Assembly (NCBI RefSeq): GCF_003865365.1
Contig: NZ_RQVR01000006.1
Coordinates: forward strand, 1 to 64,000
Direction: 5' to 3'
From: Flavobacterium macacae
GTDB lineage: Bacteria; Bacteroidota; Bacteroidia; Flavobacteriales; Flavobacteriaceae
Length of the DNA: 64,000 nucleotides
Program-made: the position numbers and the translations under genes
Shown: positions 53,337 to 61,160 of the stretch, in pieces
How positions within the stretch are numbered: the first letter of the stretch is position 1
Layout: every line of letters begins with the position of its first letter
The notes under the pieces: generated by a model
The model's database searches: none
What the model was told of the DNA's origin: nothing
What the model saw: only the letters and a program-made list of their open reading frames with translations

Positions 53337-54455
53337 ATGAAAAAAGATTTTTACGAAATATTAGGCATTTCGAAATCTGCAGACGCTGCTGAAATCAAAA
53401 AGGCATACAGAAAAAAAGCCATTGAATTTCACCCTGACAAAAACCCAGGGAATAAAGAAGCAGAAGAAAACTTTAAAAAAGCAGCCGAAGCTTATGAAAT
53501 TTTAAGCGACCCGCAAAAGAAAGCGAAATACGACCAATATGGCCATCAAGCTTTTGACGGAGGCGGTGGCGGAGGCGGTTTCCATGGAGGCGGTATGAAT
53601 ATGGACGACATTTTCAGCCAATTCGGGGACATCTTCGGTGGCGGTTTTGGCGGTGGATTCGGCGGACAAAGCAGTGGGCCTCGCAGGGCAAAAGGAAGCA
53701 ATCTTCGTATCAAAGTGCAATTGACTTTAGAAGAAATTGCCAATGGCGTGGAGAAAAAAGTAAAAGTAAAAAGAAAAGTTCAGGCAAAAGGCGTTACCTA
53801 TAAAACCTGTACGACCTGTAACGGGCAAGGCCAAGTAATGCGTGTGACAAACACCATTTTAGGCAGAATGCAGTCGGCTTCAACGTGTCCGTCTTGTGGC
53901 GGTTCTGGCCAAATTCTAGACGGAAAGCCAAGCAATGCTGACGCACACGGAATGGTTGTAGAAGACGATACCGTTTCAATAAAAATTCCTGCAGGTGTAA
54001 CTGACGGAATGCAATTGAAAGTGGGAAACAAAGGAAACGATGCGCCAGGAAACAACAGTATTCCGGGAGATTTAATCGTTGCCATTGAAGAAATTGAGCA
54101 CGAATTTTTGAAACGTGAAGGTGAAAATCTTCATTTGGATCTGTATATCAGTTATCCGGAAGCCGTTTTAGGTATTTCAAAAGATATTGAAGCCATAAAC
54201 GGAAAAGTGAGAATTAAATTAGAAGAAGGAATCCAGTCAGGTAAAATTCTTCGCTTAAAAGGAAAAGGAATTCCAAGTATTAATGGTTATGGAAACGGCG
54301 ATTTGCTGGTTCATGTAAACGTTTGGACTCCAAAAAACTTAAATAAAGAACAAAAACAATTCTTCGAAAAATCACTTTCTGAAGAAAATTTTATCCCAAA
54401 GCCAGAAAAAAGCGAAAAATCTTTTTTTGAAAAAGTTAAGGATATGTTTTCGTAG
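53337..54455 (+). CDS. dnaJ: Chaperone DnaJ
   Basis: A DnaK co-chaperone of 372 residues. J domain at 1-70 with HPD at 32-34 (FHPDKN), then a Gly/Phe-rich linker (GGGGGFHGGGMNM, IFGGGFGGGFGG), a zinc region and two C-terminal substrate-binding domains. The zinc region has only two CxxCxGxG motifs (CTTCNGQG and CPSCGGSG), where E. coli DnaJ has four, so only one zinc centre remains. The ends of the missing pair are replaced by KVQAKGVTYK and DGKPSNADAHG. Cotranscribed with grpE. Confidence 0.93.
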   Translation: MKKDFYEILGISKSADAAEIKKAYRKKAIEFHPDKNPGNKEAEENFKKAAEAYEILSDPQKKAKYDQYGHQAFDGGGGGGGFHGGGMNMDDIFSQFGDIFGGGFGGGFGGQSSGPRRAKGSNLRIKVQLTLEEIANGVEKKVKVKRKVQAKGVTYKTCTTCNGQGQVMRVTNTILGRMQSASTCPSCGGSGQILDGKPSNADAHGMVVEDDTVSIKIPAGVTDGMQLKVGNKGNDAPGNNSIPGDLIVAIEEIEHEFLKREGENLHLDLYISYPEAVLGISKDIEAINGKVRIKLEEGIQSGKILRLKGKGIPSINGYGNGDLLVHVNVWTPKNLNKEQKQFFEKSLSEENFIPKPEKSEKSFFEKVKDMFS

Positions 54456-54482
54456 TGTTTTAAATTTTTTATATATTTGAGG

Positions 54483-54515
54483 ATTACTAGTTCGCTAGTA
54501 ATTTTCTTTTTCATA
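54483..54515 (+). terminator. Terminator of grpE-dnaJ with TTCG loop
   Basis: The stem ATTACTAG / CTAGTAAT with a TTCG tetraloop, followed by TTTCTTTTTC. Confidence 0.85.
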
Positions 54516-54649
54516 GCAATTTTTCCCATCCTTGTGCAAATGAGGGTGGGTTTTTTTTTGAAATGAAGTTAAATTTCATTTCCAATTTACTTACTTTTAC
54601 CAACTCGAGGCTACAATAGCCAAATTGATGAAATAAATCAAAAAGCATA

Positions 54650-55570
54650 ATGGATAACATACTTGAAGTTAAAAATGTAGTCAAACAATATGGCGATTAT
54701 ACTGCTTTAAACAATGTTTCACTGCAGGTTCCAAAAGGAAGCATTTACGGCCTTTTAGGTCCAAATGGTGCGGGGAAAACCTCATTGATCAGAATCATCA
54801 ATCAAATCACGATGCCAGACAAAGGCGAAGTCTTGCTTGACGGACAAAAATTAAACTTAGACCACGTAAAAGATATCGGCTATATGCCTGAAGAAAGAGG
54901 CTTGTACAAATCGATGAAAGTCGGTGAGCAGGCGCTTTATTTGGCGCAATTAAAAGGACTTTCAAAAGCCGAAGCCAAAAAGCAGTTGGATTATTGGTTT
55001 GACCGCTTGGAAATCCAAGGGTGGTGGAACAAGAAAATCCAAGAACTTTCCAAAGGTATGGCGCAGAAGATCCAGTTTGTGGTCACTATTTTGCACAAGC
55101 CAAAACTGCTGATTTTTGACGAGCCTTTCAGCGGATTCGATCCGGTAAATGCCAATTTAATCAAAGACGAAATTTTGGAATTAAAAAAACAAGGTGCCAC
55201 AATTATTTTCTCGACGCACCGAATGGAAAGCGTGGAAGAACTTTGCGACGATATCGCCTTGATCCACAAATCAAACAAATTGATCGAAGGGAAATTAATT
55301 GATGTTAAAAAACAATACCGTTCCAATACCTTCGAAATCGGAATTATGACTTCAAACGTGGAAGGACTGATGTATCAATTGACGCAAAAATTCACGGTAG
55401 GCCAAGCTAATTTCAAGTCTTTAAATGATGATTTAAAGTTGGAAATCCAAATCGGGAATTCAAGTCCAAACGAACTTTTAAATTTATTGGCACAAAACGG
55501 ACAGGTGACCCATTTCGTAGAAAAAATTCCAAGCGTGAATGATATTTTTATCCAAACTGTTTCAAAATAG
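54650..55570 (+). CDS. ABC transporter ATPase, NatA-like
   Basis: 306 residues. Walker A GPNGAGKT, signature LSKGMAQKIQ, Walker B LLIFDEPFSGFD and H-loop FSTHRM. The C-terminal 75 residues form the DUF4162 extension. The permease gene lies 55 bases downstream. NatA-type exporters move sodium or other ions, or antibiotics; the substrate is open. The LSKGM variant of LSGGQ is typical of this subgroup. Confidence 0.9.
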   Translation: MDNILEVKNVVKQYGDYTALNNVSLQVPKGSIYGLLGPNGAGKTSLIRIINQITMPDKGEVLLDGQKLNLDHVKDIGYMPEERGLYKSMKVGEQALYLAQLKGLSKAEAKKQLDYWFDRLEIQGWWNKKIQELSKGMAQKIQFVVTILHKPKLLIFDEPFSGFDPVNANLIKDEILELKKQGATIIFSTHRMESVEELCDDIALIHKSNKLIEGKLIDVKKQYRSNTFEIGIMTSNVEGLMYQLTQKFTVGQANFKSLNDDLKLEIQIGNSSPNELLNLLAQNGQVTHFVEKIPSVNDIFIQTVSK

Positions 55571-55625
55571 ATTTCAATCTAATTCGAAAAATCTAAAAAT
55601 CTAACAGTCTAAAAAATTCAAAGAA

Positions 55626-56921
55626 ATGAGCATATTAGCATTAATCATAAAAAGAGAATTCATTGCCAAAGTCCGCAATAAATCATTCATTGTCATGACT
55701 TTTTTGAGTCCGTTATTGATGGTTGCTTTGGCGGCCTTCGTCGGATATTTGAGTACGATGAAATCAGACGCCAAAGAAATCGTTATCCACGATGCATCCG
55801 GACTTTTTGTAAAGGATTTCAAGAATTCTGAAGAATACAGTTACCTTGATAGAACTACAGAAAGTTTGGCGTCCTTAAAAGACAGCATCAATGCAGAAAA
55901 GTTTGAAGCGTTGTTGGTGATCCCAAAAGAGTTGGACAACAAAAAACTGGCCAGTGAAATAAAATACATTTCAAATGAAAGTCCTGATCCCGATTTTGTT
56001 AGCGATTTGGAATCTACAATAGCAAAACGCCTCACGAAATCAAATCTTGAAATTGCAAACCTCGATACCTTGGCCATTAAAAATGCGCAAGCCATCGTCA
56101 AAGTGTCGCTTTCAAAAGCGTCTGGAGAAGAAAATGTAAAAGGTTTAAATTATATCAAAGTCTTTATTGGCGCAGGTTTTGGATATTTAATTATGATGTT
56201 TATCATCATTTATGGCAATATGGTCATGCGAAGCGTTATCGAGGAAAAGACAAACAGAATCATTGAAATTATCATTTCTTCCGTAAAGCCGTTCCAATTA
56301 ATGATGGGAAAAATCATCGGAACTTCCCTTGCTGGAGTTTTACAATTTGTGATTTGGGCCATTGTAGGAGGAATTCTATTAACCGTTGCGTCTATGTTTT
56401 TAGGAATCAACATAACGCCACCAGCAGCGGGAATGGCAACTACAGCAGCCGAAGGCTCGCTTGGAAATTTACAGCTTTATGCTAACGAATTCTTCAAATT
56501 ACCGTTGCTGACACTGGTCATTTCGTTCCTCGTTTATTTCATCGGCGGTTACTTTTTGTACAGTTCAATTTACGCGGCAATCGGTGCGGCAGTGGATAAT
56601 GAAACCGATTCGCAACAATTTTTATTGCCAATTATTTTGCCCTTAATGTTAGCAGTTTATGTTGGTTTTTTCAGCGTTTTAAACGACCCACACGGTACCG
56701 TTGCCACCACATTTTCAATGATTCCGTTGACATCGCCAATTGTGATGCTGATGCGAATTCCATTTGGTGTGCCGTGGTGGCAGATATTGATTTCATTGGT
56801 AATTTTGTTCGGAACCTTCTTTTTAGTAGTTTGGTTTGCTTCAAAAATTTATCGAATCGGGATCTTAATGTACGGCAAAAAACCAACATGGAAAGAATTA
56901 TACAAATGGCTTAAATATTAA
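55626..56921 (+). CDS. ABC-2 type permease, NatB-like
   Basis: 431 residues: one N-terminal membrane helix (about 22-45), a large extracytoplasmic region (about 46-170), then five or six helices (about 180-205, 230-260, 290-320, 330-355 and 385-410), as in ABC-2 permeases of the CPBP-linked NatB group. The IKREFIAKVRNKSFIVMTFLSPLL start and YGNMVMRSVIEEKTNRIIEIIISSVKPFQLMMGKI block are diagnostic. Partner of the preceding ATPase. Confidence 0.9.
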   Translation: MSILALIIKREFIAKVRNKSFIVMTFLSPLLMVALAAFVGYLSTMKSDAKEIVIHDASGLFVKDFKNSEEYSYLDRTTESLASLKDSINAEKFEALLVIPKELDNKKLASEIKYISNESPDPDFVSDLESTIAKRLTKSNLEIANLDTLAIKNAQAIVKVSLSKASGEENVKGLNYIKVFIGAGFGYLIMMFIIIYGNMVMRSVIEEKTNRIIEIIISSVKPFQLMMGKIIGTSLAGVLQFVIWAIVGGILLTVASMFLGINITPPAAGMATTAAEGSLGNLQLYANEFFKLPLLTLVISFLVYFIGGYFLYSSIYAAIGAAVDNETDSQQFLLPIILPLMLAVYVGFFSVLNDPHGTVATTFSMIPLTSPIVMLMRIPFGVPWWQILISLVILFGTFFLVVWFASKIYRIGILMYGKKPTWKELYKWLKY

Positions 56922-56939
56922 TTTTCAGAAGCGAATCGT

Positions 56940-57046
56940 TAGGGATTTTTCAGCAATCGTATTTCCCGCTTTTTGCAGTAGTTTTTCTCCGAAAACGGAA
57001 GAAAAAGCTACTGCTGCCAATCGGGGCTAGTTGAGAAACTTTCCGC
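56940..57046. repeat. Dispersed intergenic repeat, copy 2
   Basis: It contains AATCGGGGCTAG at the right and CGTATTTCCCGCTTTTTGCAG at the left, with the inverted pair AGTTTTTCTCCG and AGAAAAAGCT. Orientation matches copy 1 and opposes copy 3. Located in the gap between the permease and the sigma-54-type regulator. Confidence 0.6.
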
Positions 57047-57142
57047 TTTTTTGTAAACTTTTGGACCAATAGTTGTCAATAAACGTTGTCTAAAATCGTT
57101 CAGGCTTAGAAAAAAGTTAATCAAATTTCTATCGATTTTAAG

Positions 57143-57150
57143 TAACTTTG
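57143..57150 (+). promoter_or_regulatory. -7 element (TAACTTTG) for the response regulator gene
   Basis: TANNTTTG match 37 bases before the ATG at 57187. No TTG at -33. Confidence 0.4.
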
Positions 57151-57186
57151 AGAAGTTTAAACCCAAAACCTTAAACCCAAAAGAGA

Positions 57187-58350
57187 ATGCCCAAAATATT
57201 AATCATAGAAGATGAAGCAGCCATCAGGAGAGTTTTGACAAAAATCCTTTCTGAAGAAAACGATACATATAAAGTAGAAGAAGCAGAAGACGGTCAGCAA
57301 GGTTTTGATAAAATCAAAAACGATGATTACGACTTGGTGCTTTGCGACATAAAAATGCCTAAAATGGACGGCGTAGAAGTGCTCGAAGCCGTTAAAAAGA
57401 TAAAGCCAGAAATCCCCATGGTGATGATTTCAGGCCACGGAGATATAGAAACGGCCATCTACACGATGCGCCTGGGTGCCTTTGATTACATCTCGAAACC
57501 GCCTGATTTGAACCGGCTTTTAAATACGGTCAGAAATGCCTTGGACAAAAAGCAATTGGTCGTTGAGAATAAAATTTTAAAGAAAAAAGTCAGCAAAAAC
57601 TATGAAATGATTGGTCAAAGCGATGCGATAAACCACATCAAGGAAATCATTGAAAAAGTGGCGCAGACGGATGCACGAGTGTTGATCACGGGTCCAAACG
57701 GAACCGGAAAAGAATTGGTGGCACACCAATTGCACGAAAAAAGCGATCGTTCAAACGCACCTTTAATTGAAGTGAATTGCGCAGCAATACCGTCAGAACT
57801 GATTGAAAGCGAATTGTTTGGCCACGTGAAAGGAGCCTTTACTTCGGCAGTGAAAGACAGAGCTGGAAAATTTGAAGCGGCTGACGGGGGAACGATTTTC
57901 TTAGACGAAATTGGCGATATGAGTTTATCGGCTCAAGCTAAAGTTTTAAGAGCTTTGCAAGAAAGTATGATTACCAGAGTTGGTGCGGACAAAGACATAA
58001 AAGTCAATGTTCGCGTTGTTGCGGCAACCAACAAAGATTTAAAAAAAGAAATCGAGGAGGGACGTTTCAGAGAAGATTTGTACCACAGATTGGCGGTAAT
58101 TTTGATAAAAGTTCCAGCGTTGAATGACAGACGAGATGATATTCCGTTGTTGATCAATCATTTCACAGATAAAATTGCAACAGAACAAGGAAATACGCAA
58201 AAGAAATTTTCTGACGATGCCATCGATTTGCTAAAAGAATATGATTGGACCGGAAATATCCGTGAATTGAGAAACGTAATCGAAAGACTGATAATTCTTG
58301 GCGGAAGCGAGATATCTGAAACGGATGTGAAGCTTTTTGCTAGTAAATAA
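57187..58350 (+). CDS. Sigma-54-type response regulator without DNA-binding domain
   Basis: 387 residues. Receiver domain at 1-120 with phosphoacceptor D54 (VLCDIKMPKMDG) and switch elements MISGHGD and SKPPDLN, then an AAA domain at about 140-380 with Walker A GPNGTGKE, Walker B GTIFLDEIGDM and R-finger region ENRFREDLYHRL-like (EGRFREDLYHRL). The sigma-54 contact loop reads GAFTSA instead of the usual GAFTGA. The protein ends soon after the AAA domain (VIERLIILGGSEISETDVKLFASK) and lacks the Fis-type HTH. It probably activates sigma-54 from solution, or through another protein. Confidence 0.9.
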   Translation: MPKILIIEDEAAIRRVLTKILSEENDTYKVEEAEDGQQGFDKIKNDDYDLVLCDIKMPKMDGVEVLEAVKKIKPEIPMVMISGHGDIETAIYTMRLGAFDYISKPPDLNRLLNTVRNALDKKQLVVENKILKKKVSKNYEMIGQSDAINHIKEIIEKVAQTDARVLITGPNGTGKELVAHQLHEKSDRSNAPLIEVNCAAIPSELIESELFGHVKGAFTSAVKDRAGKFEAADGGTIFLDEIGDMSLSAQAKVLRALQESMITRVGADKDIKVNVRVVAATNKDLKKEIEEGRFREDLYHRLAVILIKVPALNDRRDDIPLLINHFTDKIATEQGNTQKKFSDDAIDLLKEYDWTGNIRELRNVIERLIILGGSEISETDVKLFASK

Positions 58351-58429
58351 ATAGAGCCAATAGAAAGTAGCCAAAAGGCAAAAGTGAGAGAACTGTTGGC
58401 TAATGGCTATTGCCTAATTAACTAAAAAT

Positions 58430-59083
58430 ATGAAACTAAGAAAAATAAACGAAAACCTTCAAAGAGCTTTAGTTGAAAATGGCTTGACCGAAGCAAATGA
58501 AATGCAACAAGACACGTTTTCAACCATTAAAAGTGGCCAAGATTGCGTAATTATTGCTCCTGCAAAATCAGGTAAAACGACGACTTTGGTCATCAATGTG
58601 ATCCAAAGATTAGAGAAAGAATTTGAGGAATCGCCGAGAGCTTTGATTATTGTTCCAAACAAAGAGAAGCTGATTGAAATGAAAATTCTCTTTGAAAAAT
58701 TCGGAAATTATACTGATTTGAGAGTTTATGGCGTTCATGATAAAGGCGATATTGACTTTGATAAAAACCATATTTCTTTAGGAATTGATGTCCTCATAGG
58801 AACCCCAAACCGAATCAGTGAAATGTTTGCTTCGGCAGGTTTCGACGTGAATCAGCTGAAAATGTACATTATTGAAGATGCGGATGAACTTTTGCGCCTT
58901 CGTTTTGATACCAAATTGGCGAGAATGTCAGAAGCGATGGGGAAGACGCAACGCATTTTATTCACTGAAAACGTGACTGAAAGAATTGACAGTTTTGCAG
59001 ATAGAATTATGATTGAGCCTGTTTTCTTTGAAATGGATGATCAAGATTTTGAGGAGGAAGAAGAAGAAAAGGAGCAAGATTAA
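58430..59083 (+). CDS. Degenerate DEAD-box helicase-like protein, single RecA domain
   Basis: 217 residues matching only the first RecA domain of DEAD-box helicases. The Q motif region (EANEMQQDTF) is partly kept; Walker A is APAKSGKT instead of AxxGxGKT; motif II reads EDAD in place of DEAD; motif III (SAT) is absent, with LFTENV at that place. No helicase C domain follows; an acidic tail (DDQDFEEEEEEKEQD) ends it. ATP binding is plausible, unwinding is not. Such short flavobacterial forms are known as hypothetical helicases. Confidence 0.75.
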   Translation: MKLRKINENLQRALVENGLTEANEMQQDTFSTIKSGQDCVIIAPAKSGKTTTLVINVIQRLEKEFEESPRALIIVPNKEKLIEMKILFEKFGNYTDLRVYGVHDKGDIDFDKNHISLGIDVLIGTPNRISEMFASAGFDVNQLKMYIIEDADELLRLRFDTKLARMSEAMGKTQRILFTENVTERIDSFADRIMIEPVFFEMDDQDFEEEEEEKEQD

Positions 59084-59147
59084 TTGTTATAATCAATTTA
59101 GGTAATAAAATAATTGAGCTTAAAAATAAACTAAAAATAAAATTACA

Positions 59148-59366
59148 ATGGGATTAATGAAAGTGTTTTCGGGAAGTGAAGTTTTGGCAACCGCTTTGAA
59201 AACAAAATTAGAAGAAGTTAATATTGAAGTGATTATGAAAAATAATAACCAGTCAAATATTGTTTTGGGCATGGCTTCCAGTTTGGCAGTGGAACTTTTT
59301 ATCGACGAGTCAAAATACGGCAAAGCAGATCCGGTGATTACTGATTTTAAAATTAGCGTACAATAA
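59148..59366 (+). CDS. DUF2007 domain-containing protein
   Basis: 72 residues, matching the DUF2007 family of small signal-transducing-like proteins (VFSGSEVLATALKTKLEEVNIEVIMKNNNQS; ELFIDESKYGKADPVI). No membrane segment. The next gene starts seven bases downstream, suggesting one transcript. Function unknown; relatives resemble PII-like folds. Confidence 0.8.
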   Translation: MGLMKVFSGSEVLATALKTKLEEVNIEVIMKNNNQSNIVLGMASSLAVELFIDESKYGKADPVITDFKISVQ

Positions 59367-59373
59367 ATCAGTA

Positions 59374-59904
59374 ATGAAAACTTCAATAGAAACAGAGCGT
59401 TTATTGATGAGAGAACTGCTTCCGACTGATGATGCCGGAATGTTTGAGCTGGATTCAAATCCCGAAGTACATGTATATTTGGGTAAAACACCTGTGAAAT
59501 CTATTGAAGAAAGTCGTGAAGCAATCGCACACATTCGCCAGCAATATCTTGAAAACGGAATCGGCCGTTGGGCTGTGATCCTCAAAGAAACTGGCGAATT
59601 CATCGGTTGGTCTGGATTAAAATTAGAAAAAAATGTCAACGGGCACAAAACTTTTTATGATTTGGGCTACCGATTTATCCAGAAACATTGGGGAAAAGGC
59701 TATGCGTTTGAATCGGCAAAAGCCTTTGTGGATTTTGGATTTACTGAAATGAAACTTCCGGTAATCAATGCCTACGCAGATTCTGATAATTTAAATTCCA
59801 GAAAAATTTTAGAAAAAGTAGGGATGAAATTCGTCAATTCTTTTGAATTGGATGGAACCGAAGAAGTTTGGTATGAACTAAAAAATCCAAAAATTACTCT
59901 TTAG
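59374..59904 (+). CDS. GNAT family acetyltransferase (RimJ/RimL type)
   Basis: 176 residues. The family start TSIETERLLMRELLPTDDAGM, the central YDLGYRFIQKHWGKGYAFESAKAFVDFGF with the acetyl-CoA P-loop (HWGKGYA), and the NLNSRKILEKVGMKFV motif. The RLLMREL / NSRKILEKxGM pattern is typical of RimJ/RimL-like enzymes that acetylate N-termini or small metabolites. Its last 11 bases overlap the 3' end of the opposite-strand gene. Confidence 0.88.
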   Translation: MKTSIETERLLMRELLPTDDAGMFELDSNPEVHVYLGKTPVKSIEESREAIAHIRQQYLENGIGRWAVILKETGEFIGWSGLKLEKNVNGHKTFYDLGYRFIQKHWGKGYAFESAKAFVDFGFTEMKLPVINAYADSDNLNSRKILEKVGMKFVNSFELDGTEEVWYELKNPKITL

Positions 59905-60997
59905 GAGTTTCAATTTCTTCAACAGCTATAACTTCGGGCGTGGCAACATATTCGTCTTCTCCCAAAACATATCCCCAAGGTTTTAAGCCTTCCACTCGGT
60001 CAAAAACAACCTTGAAGATAGCAATGATCGGAATCGATAAAAACATTCCTTTGATTCCCCAAATCAATTCACCCAACACCAATCCGATTAAAGCGGTTAA
60101 AGTGTTGATCTTCACTTTTGAACCGACGATTTTTGGCATAATATAATTGCTGTCAATCAAATGGATGACAAAAATAGTCGCCAGAACAAATAGAACGGTG
60201 GTAGAGCCCATTGTTGAAAATGTCAGCAAAACCGTTAACAGTGTAGCCACTAAAATTCCGATGTAAGGAATGATGTTGAAAATCCCGGTAATTAGACCGA
60301 GTAAAAAAGCATATTTTATTCCGATGATTTCAAAAGAAACACAAGCCAAAATCGAAACGATGAGCATCTGGAGAAATAATCCGACGATGTATTTTTTGAC
60401 AATATATTGGATGTTGGAAACCACCTCATAAACCGTTTCTGAATGCTTGTCATTAAAAAGAGAAACCAAGAAATTGAGTAGAATCCTTCGGTGCAAAAGG
60501 ATGAAAAAAGTATATAAGAAGATAAAAACCAAAAAGAGCATTAAAGACGAAACCGATAGTAAATTTTGTCCTAACAATGATGTACCTTGGCTTACAGCAT
60601 CGCTTGTTGCTGAATTAATGTAGTTGATTTGTTCCGAATTATTAACGTGAAAAGTGTCTGAAATCCAATCTTGAATTTGCGTGGAGGTTTGCAAAAGCTG
60701 TGCCTTGAAGGCAGGGAGGTCGTTGGTCAAATCGCTCAATTGGTTCAACAGCAGGTAAACAATTGCTGAAATCCCTAAAACTAAAGTTGCTAATACGGCA
60801 ACAGAAGAAAGCGATCTGGAGAATTTGAATTTGCGTTCTAAAACGTTGGCAAACGGCAAAAGCAATAATGCAAACAAAAAGGCGAAAATCAACGGCGCAA
60901 TCAATGTTTGGCCAATAATTGCCAAATAAAATAGGCAGATTATTGAAATTAGGACATGTGCCAATCGGGTATAGAAGGGAGTAGTTTTTATCATCAT
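59894..60997 (-). CDS. AI-2E family transporter
   Basis: 367 residues with seven or eight membrane helices and a soluble loop, matching the AI-2 exporter / PerM family (LAHVLISIICLFYLAIIGQTLIAPLIFAFLFALLLLPFANVLERK near the start; GLFLQMLIVSILACVSFEIIGIKYAFLLGLITGIFNIIPYIGILVATLLTVLL motif GxFNIIPYIG). The C-terminus is acidic (EEIETPKE). Substrate in this group is usually unknown. A start one codon later is possible. Confidence 0.85.
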   Translation of the reverse strand: MMIKTTPFYTRLAHVLISIICLFYLAIIGQTLIAPLIFAFLFALLLLPFANVLERKFKFSRSLSSVAVLATLVLGISAIVYLLLNQLSDLTNDLPAFKAQLLQTSTQIQDWISDTFHVNNSEQINYINSATSDAVSQGTSLLGQNLLSVSSLMLFLVFIFLYTFFILLHRRILLNFLVSLFNDKHSETVYEVVSNIQYIVKKYIVGLFLQMLIVSILACVSFEIIGIKYAFLLGLITGIFNIIPYIGILVATLLTVLLTFSTMGSTTVLFVLATIFVIHLIDSNYIMPKIVGSKVKINTLTALIGLVLGELIWGIKGMFLSIPIIAIFKVVFDRVEGLKPWGYVLGEDEYVATPEVIAVEEIETPKE

Positions 60998-61073
60998 TTG
61001 GAAATCTCACTCTAAATATAAGGCAAAAATTTTATTTTTAAAGGAGAAAAGCCAAAGCAATGCCTTTTTGAAA

Positions 61074-61103
61074 TTGTCTAATTCTCTAATTCTGCTATCT
61101 TTG
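61074..61103 (+). promoter_or_regulatory. Promoter of the ABC-F gene
   Basis: TTG at 61074-61076, a 19-base spacer and TATCTTTG at 61096-61103 match the Bacteroidota consensus. The ATG is 57 bases downstream. Confidence 0.65.
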
Positions 61104-61160
61104 CACCTTCAAAATTCGAGCAATCGAATCATCTAATAATCCAACAATCAATAATCTAAA

